Below, in pieces: positions 43,666-52,522 of a stretch of 64,000 bases of DNA. Each line of letters starts with the position of its first letter. The stretch's first letter is position 1. The position numbers were made by a program, and so were the translations under genes. A model generated the notes under the pieces. That model ran no database searches, had not been told where the DNA came from, and worked only from the letters and a program-made list of their open reading frames with translations. This DNA is from an uncultured Bacteroidaceae bacterium (GTDB lineage Bacteria; Bacteroidota; Bacteroidia; Bacteroidales; Bacteroidaceae), in assembly GCA_934426255.1 (NCBI GenBank), contig CAKRYD010000007.1:1-64000 (forward strand). Reading direction: 5' to 3'.

Positions 43666-45822
43666 ATGAAAGTATATCAGACTAATGAAATCAAGAACAT
43701 TGCTCTTTTAGGTAATGACGGCTCAGGCAAGACAACCCTGACAGAATCCATTCTGTTTGAAAGCGGCCTGATTTCACGCCGTGGTCGCGTGTCTATGAAA
43801 AACACGGTGAGTGATTATTTTCCCGTTGAGCAGGAATACGGATATTCAGTTTTCTCTACGGTCTATCACTCCGAGTATAATGGCAAGAAGCTGAATTTTA
43901 TCGATTGCCCCGGTTCGGACGACTTTGTAGGCGCGGCCATCACTGCTTTGAATGTTACCGACACGGCCGTAATAGTGCTCAACGGACAACATGGCGTGGA
44001 AGTAGGCACACAAAACCATTTTCGCTATACCGAGAAGCTGGGAAAGCCTGTAATATTCCTTCTTAATCAGTTAGACGACGACAAATGTGACTTTGATTCC
44101 GTGCTCGAACGCTTGCAGGATATCTATGGGCCGAAAGTCATTCCGGTTCAATTCCCGGTTCAGACAGGTCCCGACTTCAATAGCATCATCGATGTATTGA
44201 TGATGAAGCAATATACTTATCCCCCTACAGGCGGAAAGGCTGTAATAACGGATATTCCTGCCGAATTGCACGATAAAGCGCAAGAAATGCACAAGGCTTT
44301 GGTGGAAGCCGCAGCCGAGCATGACGACAGCCTGATGGAAAAATTCTTCGAGAGCGAAAGCCTTACTGAAGATGAAATGCGCGTAGGTATTCGCAAAGGG
44401 CTTGTAGCTCGCGGCATCTTCCCGTTGTTCTGCGTTTGTGCCCGTCAGGACATGGGCGTAGACCGTCTGCTTGAATTCCTGGGCAATGTCGTGCCTTTCG
44501 TTGACGAAATGCCAAAAGTCCATAACACACGCGGTGAAGTAGTTGAGCCGGACGTTAACGGCCCGTCATCCTTGTTTTTCTTCAAGACAGGCATGGAGCC
44601 ACACATTGGAGAAGTACAATATTTCAAGGTGATGAGTGGAAAAGTGCACGAAGGCGACGACCTTCAAAATGCCGACCGCGGTTCCAAGGAAAGGATGTCT
44701 CAGCTGTTTGTCTGTGCCGGACAAAACAGAATCAAGGTGGACGAACTTTGCGCCGGTGACATAGGGTGTGCCGTAAAGCTTAAGGATGTTCACACAGGTA
44801 ACACATTGAATGGCAAAGACTGTGAAAACCGCTTCAACTTTATCAAGTATCCCAATCCCAAATGCACGCGCGCCATACGCCCCGTCAACCTTCCTGACAT
44901 GGAAAAGATGATGGCAGCAATCAACAGAATGTCGGAAGAAGATCCTACTTGGGTAGTAGAACAAAGCAAGGAACTTCGTCAGGTTCTTATCCACGGACAA
45001 GGAGAGTTCCATCTGCGGACGCTAAAATGGCGCTTGGAGAATTTAGACAAGATAAAAGTAGAGCTCTATGAGCAACGCATACCTTATCGTGAAACAATCA
45101 CGAAAACTGCACGCGCCGACTATCGCCACAAAAAGCAAAGTGGTGGTGCAGGCCAATTTGGAGAAGTTCATCTGATTGTAGAACCTTATTACGAAGGAAT
45201 GCCTGAACCAACGACTTACAAATTCAATGGGCAGGAATTCAAGATAACGCCTCGCAGCACAGAAGAAATACCATTGGATTGGGGCGGAAAGCTCGTATTC
45301 ATCAATTCTGTCGTAGGCGGTGCCATAGATACGCGCTTTATGCCGGCCATTCTGAAAGGAATTATGGAGCGAATGGAACGTGGCCCGCTTACAGGCTCTT
45401 ATGCCCGCGACGTTCGTGTCATAGTTTACGACGGAAAGATGCATCCTGTTGATTCAAACGAAATATCATTCATGATTGCCGGACGTCAGGCATTCAGTAC
45501 AGCCTTCAAAGAAGCCGGTCCTAAGATTCTTGAACCCATTTACGAGGTCGAAGTTTATGTGCCGGCCGACTACATGGGTGATGTAATGAGTGACCTGCAA
45601 GGCCGCCGTGGTCTGATTATCGGAATGACTTCAGAAAACGGATATCAAAAGCTGAATGCAAAAGTGCCATTGAAAGAATTATCCAATTTCTCGACAGCAT
45701 TAAGCTCCATTACGGCCGGCAGCGCATCTTTCAACATGAAATTCTCCAGCTATGAACTTGTTCCAAGCGATGTTCAGGATAAACTGATCAAAGAACACGA
45801 AGCTGAAAGTGAAGACGCCTGA
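43666..45822 (+). CDS. EF-G paralogue (EF-G2 type) with altered GTPase motifs
   Basis: The 718-residue protein has all five EF-G domains, but its G-motifs are changed. G1 is GNDGSGKTTLTESIL instead of AHIDAGKTTTTERIL. Switch I lacks the RGITI segment (EQEYGYSVFSTVYHS). G3 is DCPGSDDF instead of DTPGHVDF, so the catalytic His is lost. G4 is NQLDDDKCD instead of NKxD. Domain IV keeps the HKKQSGGAGQFGEVHLIVEP core. A Bacteroides EF-G paralogue (EF-G2) lacking GTPase activity and needed in carbon limitation and gut colonisation is known, and this gene fits it. The ATG at 43666 is used; a TTG lies 6 bases before. A standard fusA is not in the window. Confidence 0.88.
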   Translation: MKVYQTNEIKNIALLGNDGSGKTTLTESILFESGLISRRGRVSMKNTVSDYFPVEQEYGYSVFSTVYHSEYNGKKLNFIDCPGSDDFVGAAITALNVTDTAVIVLNGQHGVEVGTQNHFRYTEKLGKPVIFLLNQLDDDKCDFDSVLERLQDIYGPKVIPVQFPVQTGPDFNSIIDVLMMKQYTYPPTGGKAVITDIPAELHDKAQEMHKALVEAAAEHDDSLMEKFFESESLTEDEMRVGIRKGLVARGIFPLFCVCARQDMGVDRLLEFLGNVVPFVDEMPKVHNTRGEVVEPDVNGPSSLFFFKTGMEPHIGEVQYFKVMSGKVHEGDDLQNADRGSKERMSQLFVCAGQNRIKVDELCAGDIGCAVKLKDVHTGNTLNGKDCENRFNFIKYPNPKCTRAIRPVNLPDMEKMMAAINRMSEEDPTWVVEQSKELRQVLIHGQGEFHLRTLKWRLENLDKIKVELYEQRIPYRETITKTARADYRHKKQSGGAGQFGEVHLIVEPYYEGMPEPTTYKFNGQEFKITPRSTEEIPLDWGGKLVFINSVVGGAIDTRFMPAILKGIMERMERGPLTGSYARDVRVIVYDGKMHPVDSNEISFMIAGRQAFSTAFKEAGPKILEPIYEVEVYVPADYMGDVMSDLQGRRGLIIGMTSENGYQKLNAKVPLKELSNFSTALSSITAGSASFNMKFSSYELVPSDVQDKLIKEHEAESEDA

Positions 45823-45835
45823 CCTATCAGCCACC

Positions 45836-45875
45836 ATCAAAGAAGCCGGTTTCAAAAGAAACCGGCTTCTTTGAT
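45836..45875. terminator. Perfect 18-bp bidirectional terminator
   Basis: ATCAAAGAAGCCGGTTTC (45836-45853) pairs perfectly with GAAACCGGCTTCTTTGAT (45858-45875) around AAAA. It separates the convergent EF-G2 and TIM-barrel genes. Confidence 0.9.
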
Positions 45876-45894
45876 GATAAGCAGACCTTCAGAA

Positions 45895-47772
45895 TCAATG
45901 TGGCGTACAAATCGCACGGAAACGAAACGCTGCGGCATCAACATTGGCAGTTTCACCGGCCTGATACCAATACGTATTGCTACGCGAGAAATTGTCTATC
46001 GTCTCATCGGCATTCTTTTGATCCACAGGCTTCCAGCTCGTACAGAAAACCGGCTTCCCATATCTGAAAGCCAAAGCCTTAAGCCATCCTGTCTGAGGCG
46101 CGCTTTGATCTGATGAAAAAGAGACCAAATCGCTGAGCTTCCAAATGAGATAGCATAAGTCAGCATTTGCACCGCCCTTGTATTCGAGCATATTCCACCC
46201 GTTTCTCCGCCCATGCATCAAGGCATCCCTATGATTGAAGCCCTTAGGAAACGACTTGGCACACACATAAGGCGTTGCCGTTAAAGGCTGGCTCGGATAT
46301 GTATAACGCATCTCACGAAACAGTTGCCTTACAAGTTCTGTCACTTTCTTAGTGTCTACATTTTGTTCACCGGGATGAAAATAAAGATCCCATGCCTGAA
46401 TGCGCCCATCATTGTAATAACGGCTTACAACAGCATGCTCATAATTTACAATTTCTTGTAAGCCGGCCTGCATGGCTTCTGCATCGGTCAGCAACGAAGG
46501 CATGATTGTCATTCCGGCCTTATCTGCAGCATCAAGCAACCGGTCAATTTGCTGAAAAAAGCCATCTGCATTATTCTTATAGGAATTATAGTCAAAATGA
46601 ACATTCAAGCTATTGAATCCTTTTGCTTTAGATTCCTCCAAAAGAGCCATTGCCTCTTGAGGCGAAGCAAATCTTTTACCTTTGATAGAACCTCTTGCCA
46701 TCCAACGCCAAGTTCGTTCATGTTCCCATTGGTCTGTCATTTCGGCTCCGGGATCCGTGTCTTTCCCATTAGCAAATTTGAAGTTGCGTATCAGCTCTAT
46801 ATCGCGAGCATCAATCGGGACGCCATCAGGACGAAGCAAATCGTGAAACGGCTTATCATAAGGATCATATGTGCTATGATTCCAAGCAACGCTCCAATTC
46901 GTATCATTTATGTACAATCCCCAAAGGTAAAAATTCACATTCTCCTTTTCAAAAGTCGCAAAAGTGCGGCTTAATCCGGAATTGTTTGTCCGAGTCAGAC
47001 ATTCAGTGCTGACAATAGGGCGGTTGCTTATCTGACGGAGTGCATGAATCATCTTTTGTATGTAGCCTTTATGGTCTCTGGAACAAGCATAATTGTGCAA
47101 GTTGTGCACATCCATCATCCCTTCCACTTCCCAACTAAGCTTACTCGTTGGATTGGCATCGCGCTCCAGTATATCGCCTCTCCAAAAAATAGAACTTGTC
47201 AACGCTTGTACCGGGTTCATTTCGCGAGCCCATACCGTAATTTTTGCAATGGCACGCAAATGCTGGATAAAGCGATTCATGTCGTTTGATGGGTTGAAGT
47301 CAACGTTGCCTGGTTCATTCCAAAGGTCCCACATAATGACGCGCTTCTCTTTAGCAAAGGCTCCCACCATCTCTTTTGTATAAGTCTCCATCGACTTCAA
47401 GGCACGTTCGTCTGTCCCGTTGGAACTATAATATACATCCGGGATAGGCACAGTGAGCACCGGAGACACTGTCATGTCATATTTCTCACAAATCTTTATA
47501 ATGCCACGTAGGTTTGCAATCTTTTCTTTTGTGTCTCGTCCGGGAATCCAAAGCCGCAGGCTATTCAGTCCTATTCCGTGTGCCTTCTTAATGACTTCTT
47601 CCCGCGTCATTCCGGGATAAGGCAATTCTGCCTGATTGAACCCCTTGATAACACCAACTTTCTTTTGCCAATCCCATGCTTGCTTTTCTGTCCATTGCTT
47701 GCGCGCAAAGAGCTGAACAGCCGTCTGCATGCAAAACAATATCACAATGATAAGTGTGTATGATTTTTTCAT
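45895..47772 (-). CDS. Secreted glycoside hydrolase-like protein with two TIM-barrel halves
   Basis: The 625-residue protein has a signal peptide (MKKSYTLIIVILFCMQTAVQLFA). The first half (about 30-340) is a GH5/GH2-like clan A barrel: acid/base in VIMWDLWNEPGNVDF and a nucleophile candidate in PIVSTECLTRTNNSG. The second half (about 360-620) repeats the fold, with AWDLYFHPGEQNVD where WNEP would be and PVFCTSWKPVDQ where the nucleophile strand would be, so it looks catalytically dead. I chose the ATG at 47772 because it starts the signal peptide and avoids overlap with the cotH-like gene 28 bases upstream. Substrate is unknown. Confidence 0.75.
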   Translation of the reverse strand: MKKSYTLIIVILFCMQTAVQLFARKQWTEKQAWDWQKKVGVIKGFNQAELPYPGMTREEVIKKAHGIGLNSLRLWIPGRDTKEKIANLRGIIKICEKYDMTVSPVLTVPIPDVYYSSNGTDERALKSMETYTKEMVGAFAKEKRVIMWDLWNEPGNVDFNPSNDMNRFIQHLRAIAKITVWAREMNPVQALTSSIFWRGDILERDANPTSKLSWEVEGMMDVHNLHNYACSRDHKGYIQKMIHALRQISNRPIVSTECLTRTNNSGLSRTFATFEKENVNFYLWGLYINDTNWSVAWNHSTYDPYDKPFHDLLRPDGVPIDARDIELIRNFKFANGKDTDPGAEMTDQWEHERTWRWMARGSIKGKRFASPQEAMALLEESKAKGFNSLNVHFDYNSYKNNADGFFQQIDRLLDAADKAGMTIMPSLLTDAEAMQAGLQEIVNYEHAVVSRYYNDGRIQAWDLYFHPGEQNVDTKKVTELVRQLFREMRYTYPSQPLTATPYVCAKSFPKGFNHRDALMHGRRNGWNMLEYKGGANADLCYLIWKLSDLVSFSSDQSAPQTGWLKALAFRYGKPVFCTSWKPVDQKNADETIDNFSRSNTYWYQAGETANVDAAAFRFRAICTPH

Positions 47773-47800
47773 TCTTACTGAATTCTTATAGATAAAGTGA

Positions 47801-49786
47801 TTACTCAGACTTATATATTTTTGCCGAGTGGCTCCTTCCGGCAGCTTGCCAACTAATAATATACGTACCACCTGGCAAACGGCTCATATCAAACACCTCA
47901 TCACCACGAAAAGAACCGCGTAAGAGTCCATTCAAGTCATAAATGTTTGCCCTGAATATAAGGGCTGACGGTTCAGATGCCACAAAGTGTAATTGCTGGT
48001 TACTGCCGTAAACCAATTTGTAGTCAGCCGGTGCTTTCAAATGTTCTATACCATCGGGATAAATCGGAATTCTGGCAAGCGACATCGGTGTCCACAGTCT
48101 GCTGTCATTTACAGAGTCCATACGGTTTGTCATATAGCCGTAAATGTTATTCCCATCATTATTAAATGAGTTGTAATTGGTTAGAATCCTTTTAGTATAT
48201 GCATTCTGCAAATTAATGCAATTGGCCGTTTGAGGAACAAAGAGCCACAACTGTGTAGAATCTTTCTTTGCAGGCTTGACCATGCTAAGAGTTATCCGTG
48301 AAGCCTTCTTGTCACCAAGATCTGCAAGATGCTGTCCGGTGCGAACATTACAGATTGTATATGTTCCATTGCCACATGGACGTATGCTCCATTGCTGTGC
48401 CAACTGACCGGCCTCTATTCTTCGCAAACAGGGTTGCGAAGAATCTGAAACCGAATCAGTAATTCCTATTACAGCATTTGAATAACGTTTGTTGGCAAAA
48501 ATATAGACCAGAGAAGTATCGGGTACAAAGATGCACGGATCTTGTCGCTTAAACGTGCGATACAAGAACTTGTTATGATTGACGATAAACTTTTTTATAT
48601 CCTCAACGTATTCATCATACGTATCAAAAACTACCATATCACTATGAACAATGGCACGGATGCTCCATACTTTAAAATTCTCATCGACAGACGGATGAAT
48701 TTCGTTGACAACAGAATCGATATAGTGGAACATCAAGGAGTCCAATCCATTTTCATAAAGATAGCTGAATTGGTTGGCACAGGCATGTTTAAACCATGGG
48801 TCGGTTCTTATCCGTTGAAACCACTTGCTGCTTCCATAAGCCACATTGGCCATAAGCGTCTCGGTCTCATCTCCATAACGGCTGTCGTGATTATAGCCCA
48901 AATCGTTATCCCAAAGTGGTCCGAAGTAAATATGATCATCCTTGAGCTTTTTATAAAAATAGGTGCTATGAAAAAGATCAAAGTTGGAACCGATTTCCGA
49001 CGAGAGATACCAGCCTAACAATGTTGTCGAATCTATGTATTGACGATAGCCGCGTTTCTTGTCTAAATAGTTCTTACCAAAAAGTGTAGTTTCAAACCTT
49101 TTCATAAAGTTCTTGATATAGTTGAGCTGCCGCGTATTAATGACATCCTTCTTGGGGCTGTGTATGCGGACATTCGTTCCGCTCGGCGTCTGGAAGTACA
49201 TGCCATCGGGATCTGTATAGCCATCCGCTTCTAAAAAGTAACCGCCGGATATATTTGTCTTGATTGATGTAACCACCGTATCTTGTTCCTCGATTTCCAC
49301 ACGATGTTTTCTTACATCCAAATGATCGGTTATCTGGTAGGTTCCACGATAATTGTTGTTCATAAATAGGTCAACAAATTTGCACGAAGGATTGAAAGGC
49401 AGCCCATTCAGTTTGCCTACATATGAATTCAATGCATTGCGCAACATCAGTTTTTCTCCGCCATTCGATAACAGCACCCAGTTCTTGGCATTGGCAAAGC
49501 CATCACCAAGCAATCTGACTTTCTTCGGAAACTTGAGGCGATAAGGTTTCTTGGGAAATCCCCACGAAGCGTTTCCTCGCCCGCGTATTTTAACTGAGTC
49601 AAAGACTTCTATTCGCCCATTGTCTACCCGAACGATTTTGCACAGTTTATATTCTGTCTTACTTGAAACAATCCGGTGATCAAAAGTCTCGATATAGACC
49701 GAAGGAATATTTGTCAGCTGTTTGTACTGTGCCTTTGACATGCAGCAAAACAGACAGAGGAGCATTAATATTTTTGTCTTTTTCAT
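47801..49786 (-). CDS. Secreted CotH-kinase-like protein with lectin-like domain and T9SS tail
   Basis: The 661-residue protein has a signal peptide (ILMLLCLFCCMSKAQ) and a CotH kinase domain at about residues 25-400: VKIRGRGNASWGFPKKPYRLKF, RNALNSYVGKL, NNNYRGTYQITDHLDV, and the acidic YFGPLWDNDLGYNHDS block. From about 415-560 a ricin-like trefoil follows (AQQWSIRPCGNGTYTICNVRTGQHLAD), and the chain ends in a T9SS tail (IYDLNGLLRGSF to AKIYKSE). CotH proteins of spore formers phosphorylate serine residues in coat proteins; surface CotH proteins in Bacteroidetes are uncharacterised. It is first in an operon with the TIM-barrel gene, behind a consensus promoter. Confidence 0.82.
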   Translation of the reverse strand: MKKTKILMLLCLFCCMSKAQYKQLTNIPSVYIETFDHRIVSSKTEYKLCKIVRVDNGRIEVFDSVKIRGRGNASWGFPKKPYRLKFPKKVRLLGDGFANAKNWVLLSNGGEKLMLRNALNSYVGKLNGLPFNPSCKFVDLFMNNNYRGTYQITDHLDVRKHRVEIEEQDTVVTSIKTNISGGYFLEADGYTDPDGMYFQTPSGTNVRIHSPKKDVINTRQLNYIKNFMKRFETTLFGKNYLDKKRGYRQYIDSTTLLGWYLSSEIGSNFDLFHSTYFYKKLKDDHIYFGPLWDNDLGYNHDSRYGDETETLMANVAYGSSKWFQRIRTDPWFKHACANQFSYLYENGLDSLMFHYIDSVVNEIHPSVDENFKVWSIRAIVHSDMVVFDTYDEYVEDIKKFIVNHNKFLYRTFKRQDPCIFVPDTSLVYIFANKRYSNAVIGITDSVSDSSQPCLRRIEAGQLAQQWSIRPCGNGTYTICNVRTGQHLADLGDKKASRITLSMVKPAKKDSTQLWLFVPQTANCINLQNAYTKRILTNYNSFNNDGNNIYGYMTNRMDSVNDSRLWTPMSLARIPIYPDGIEHLKAPADYKLVYGSNQQLHFVASEPSALIFRANIYDLNGLLRGSFRGDEVFDMSRLPGGTYIISWQAAGRSHSAKIYKSE

Positions 49787-49809
49787 TCTAAAGGTGTATG
49801 ATGGAGATC

Positions 49810-49840
49810 CAAATTTACTTCATTTTCCGAATACGGCAAA
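49810..49840 (-). promoter_or_regulatory. Promoter of the cotH-like operon
   Basis: The minus strand has TTTG (49840-49837), 19 bases, then TAAATTTG (49817-49810). This fits the consensus exactly, 24 bases before the start codon. Confidence 0.75.
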
Positions 49841-49880
49841 GCATGCGCCTCCATAATACCGTACTTCATAGGTTTTTCAT

Positions 49881-49888
49881 TACCTTTG
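49881..49888 (+). promoter_or_regulatory. sdaA promoter, -7 element
   Basis: TACCTTTG lies 26 bases before the ATG at 49915 and downstream of an alternative in-frame ATG at 49798, so it rules that longer start out. Confidence 0.6.
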
Positions 49889-49914
49889 CCGAAACAGCAG
49901 CATTGTATTCAACC

Positions 49915-51114
49915 ATGAAATCACTAAAAGAACTCTACAGAATCGGCCAGGGGCCATCATCATCACACACCATGGGGCCGCGTCTGGCATCCGAGTCTTA
50001 TTTGAAAAAGCATCCGGCATCACATGCTTTCCGTGTTACATTATATGGCAGCCTGGCCGCTACGGGAAAAGGCCACCTGACCGATTTTGCCATCAAGCAG
50101 GTGCTCGGTGACGAACGGACAGAGATTGTATGGCATCCCGAGATTGTACTTCCGTTCCACCCCAACGGAATGAAATTTGAGACACTCACCGAAGACGGCT
50201 CCTTCGGTGATGCCTGGATTGTTTACAGCGTAGGCGGAGGAGCTTTGGTTGAAGACGGCAAGCAGAAAAGCGAAACGCCCGAAGTCTACGACATGGATCA
50301 CATGTCGGATATCAAGGATTGGTGCGACCGGCGTGGCATGTCCTATTGGGAATATGTCGAACATTGTGAGGGATCGGACATTTGGGATTTCCTTGAAGAA
50401 GCCTGGCGTGCCATGTGCGCAGCTGTAGAACGCGGCATTGAGCACGAAGGCGTGCTGCCCGGTATATTAAAGCTCCGCCGCAAAGCCCCCGACTACTATA
50501 TACGTGCAATGGGCTATGCCACCAATTTGCAATCTCGCGGTCTGGTCTTTTCGTATGCTTTGGCCGTAAGCGAAGAGAATGCTTCAGGCGGCACCATTGT
50601 AACAGCCCCGACCTGTGGAGCTTGCGGTGTAGTTCCCGCTGTTCTCTACCACATACAAAAAACGCGACAATTTCCCATCCGCCGAATCCTTCGTGCTTTG
50701 GCCATCGCCGGCATAGTCGGCAACATTGCCAAAAGCCGGGCATCTATCTCGGGGGCCGAAGCCGGATGCCAGGCTGAAGTAGGAGTTGCCTGTGCCATGG
50801 CTGCCGCTGCCGCCAATTATGCTTTCGGGGGTTCACTCGCAACCATAGAGTATGCGGCCGAAATGGGACTGGAACATCATTTGGGCATGACCTGCGACCC
50901 CGTTTGTGGCTTGGTGCAGATTCCCTGCATTGAACGAAACGCGCATGCGGCTTCGCGCGCCTTGGATGCCAACGTCTACGCTTCTTTTGCCGATGGCATT
51001 CACCGCATTTCGTATGACAAAGTCGTTGAAGTCATGAAACAAACAGGGCATGACTTGCCGTCGCTTTATCGTGAAACATCCGAAGGAGGACTCGCCAAAG
51101 AATATAACGAATAA
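49915..51114 (+). CDS. sdaA: L-serine ammonia-lyase (iron-sulfur type)
   Basis: The 399-residue single-chain enzyme turns L-serine into pyruvate and ammonia. It has the substrate loop GQGPSSSHTMGPRLAS at the N-terminus and the cluster cysteines in TAPTCGACGVVPAVL, MTCDPVCGLVQIPCIERNA, which bind an Fe4S4 cluster. The beta and alpha domains are fused, as in E. coli SdaA. The chosen start (MKSLKELYRIGQGPSSS) fits the family; a start 117 bases upstream would lie before the promoter element. The gene converges with a fimbrillin-like gene 19 bases away, without a clear terminator between. Confidence 0.94.
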   Translation: MKSLKELYRIGQGPSSSHTMGPRLASESYLKKHPASHAFRVTLYGSLAATGKGHLTDFAIKQVLGDERTEIVWHPEIVLPFHPNGMKFETLTEDGSFGDAWIVYSVGGGALVEDGKQKSETPEVYDMDHMSDIKDWCDRRGMSYWEYVEHCEGSDIWDFLEEAWRAMCAAVERGIEHEGVLPGILKLRRKAPDYYIRAMGYATNLQSRGLVFSYALAVSEENASGGTIVTAPTCGACGVVPAVLYHIQKTRQFPIRRILRALAIAGIVGNIAKSRASISGAEAGCQAEVGVACAMAAAAANYAFGGSLATIEYAAEMGLEHHLGMTCDPVCGLVQIPCIERNAHAASRALDANVYASFADGIHRISYDKVVEVMKQTGHDLPSLYRETSEGGLAKEYNE

Positions 51115-51133
51115 ACTTTATGCACGAGCGCTT

Positions 51134-52507
51134 TCATTGGTTATATCTAAACGTTACAGATTCAAAGTTCTTACCAAGAAACTTATTATAAGCACAGTCG
51201 GAACTGCTTTTATAGAGCATATCTGACGAAGTCCAATAATAAGTGATGTCGTCAGTACTTTCTTTTTCGGTTAAGACCTTTTGATTTTCAGATAAACACA
51301 AACTTATAGACTTCGGATCACAACCTTGAAAAATGCAATTATCGCTATTATAACTTCCTCTCACTTCTGTAAGCTCGCCAAAAGTGACATTACACAATCT
51401 GTAGCAATAGCCAAAAGCCAGTTCGTCTATTTTCGAAACATTCGGAGCACAAATTTCTTCCAAGCACGTACAATCATTTAGGGCTTGTGCTCCTATTGTT
51501 TTTACGTTAGGCAAGGAAACGGACTTTAAGGCGTCTAACTGGCCATCATTACTCAAACCTTTTGCAGGAACTTGTTCGCACCCCATGAGTACGAGGCTTA
51601 TGCTGCCATTCGTTTTTCCTGCCAATGATTCGCGAATGGCTGTAAACATTTCATCACCGGCATCCTGCGGAAGATTGAGCCTGATATCGGTCTTGCCGTC
51701 TGCTATTTTCTGTGCGATGGCAGCCTTTATGTCGTCTGCGCTATTTGCTGTAACTGCGGTTGCATCCAATACATAGCTCTTGAGGGCTTCTGTCGGTTTC
51801 ATGGAATAGGTTGCCAAGGCAGCTCCTTCACTTTTTACGGTAACGAATGAGTAGTTGTCAATCGTGCCATACAAATAGGCATTGCCTTTCGCATCGGAAT
51901 GAAGGGCATAGGTAACACCATACTTATTGGCATTCGTACCTGCCGGTATAAATTCATCAACACTTACAGTAATATCCATATCGGGAATAGTTGCAATGCG
52001 CAGACGTGAGTAGCTGCGTGTGGCTTTATCGAATGGAATCTTTATGGTGTTATAATCAGGAATTTCGCAGACAACGCTTATATATTCACTCTCACCGGCA
52101 ATGGCACCATCGTTCAGCTCGATGGAAGTGCCATCATCGGAAGGCCTGCAGCCGGGAGCATAAAATGCAGTGGCAACTACAGCTTCTCCCTCTCTGTAGT
52201 GCAAGGACTGCCCCTCTTTGAGACTCCACCCCGCAGCTGTTTTTACGAGTGTGGCGACCTGTGTGCCAAACTTCTCGGAGTTTTCCAATTTAATAAGAAT
52301 CTCGTCTCCTTCTTGCCATGAGGTTTTCCCTTCATCGGGCGTGCCGATGGCACGGGTCTGCAGCTCTGTAAATGCGGGAAAATTACCGATGACAAACTGC
52401 ATGTTGTTCTTGTCTGCCGTCACGGTTGCATTTTCTATATCGCTTGTACATGATGCCGCCACCATGGCAGCGAAAACCAACATGAAGTATTGAAATATCC
52501 TTTTCAT
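51134..52507 (-). CDS. Fimbrillin-like lipoprotein with leucine-rich-repeat tail
   Basis: The 457-residue protein has a lipoprotein signal with Cys20 in VAASC. The first part (about 35-270) is fimbrillin-like (MQFVIGNFPAFTELQTRAIGT, TSWQEGDEILIKL, VVATAFYAPG, IPFDKATRSYSRLRI). The last part (about 330-440) has BspA/LRR_5-type repeats (LKSVSLPNVKTIGAQALNDC, LEEICAPNVSKIDELAFGYC). The design matches the gene at 22502. It lies directly after the frameshifted fimbrillin gene, with the two genes touching (TAA then ATG). A start 15 bases upstream (52522) is also possible; I prefer 52507 because Lys-Arg follow Met. Reading-through effects of the upstream phase switch may affect its expression. Confidence 0.78.
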   Translation of the reverse strand: MKRIFQYFMLVFAAMVAASCTSDIENATVTADKNNMQFVIGNFPAFTELQTRAIGTPDEGKTSWQEGDEILIKLENSEKFGTQVATLVKTAAGWSLKEGQSLHYREGEAVVATAFYAPGCRPSDDGTSIELNDGAIAGESEYISVVCEIPDYNTIKIPFDKATRSYSRLRIATIPDMDITVSVDEFIPAGTNANKYGVTYALHSDAKGNAYLYGTIDNYSFVTVKSEGAALATYSMKPTEALKSYVLDATAVTANSADDIKAAIAQKIADGKTDIRLNLPQDAGDEMFTAIRESLAGKTNGSISLVLMGCEQVPAKGLSNDGQLDALKSVSLPNVKTIGAQALNDCTCLEEICAPNVSKIDELAFGYCYRLCNVTFGELTEVRGSYNSDNCIFQGCDPKSISLCLSENQKVLTEKESTDDITYYWTSSDMLYKSSSDCAYNKFLGKNFESVTFRYNQ

Positions 52508-52522
52508 ATTCCTGTTATCCAT

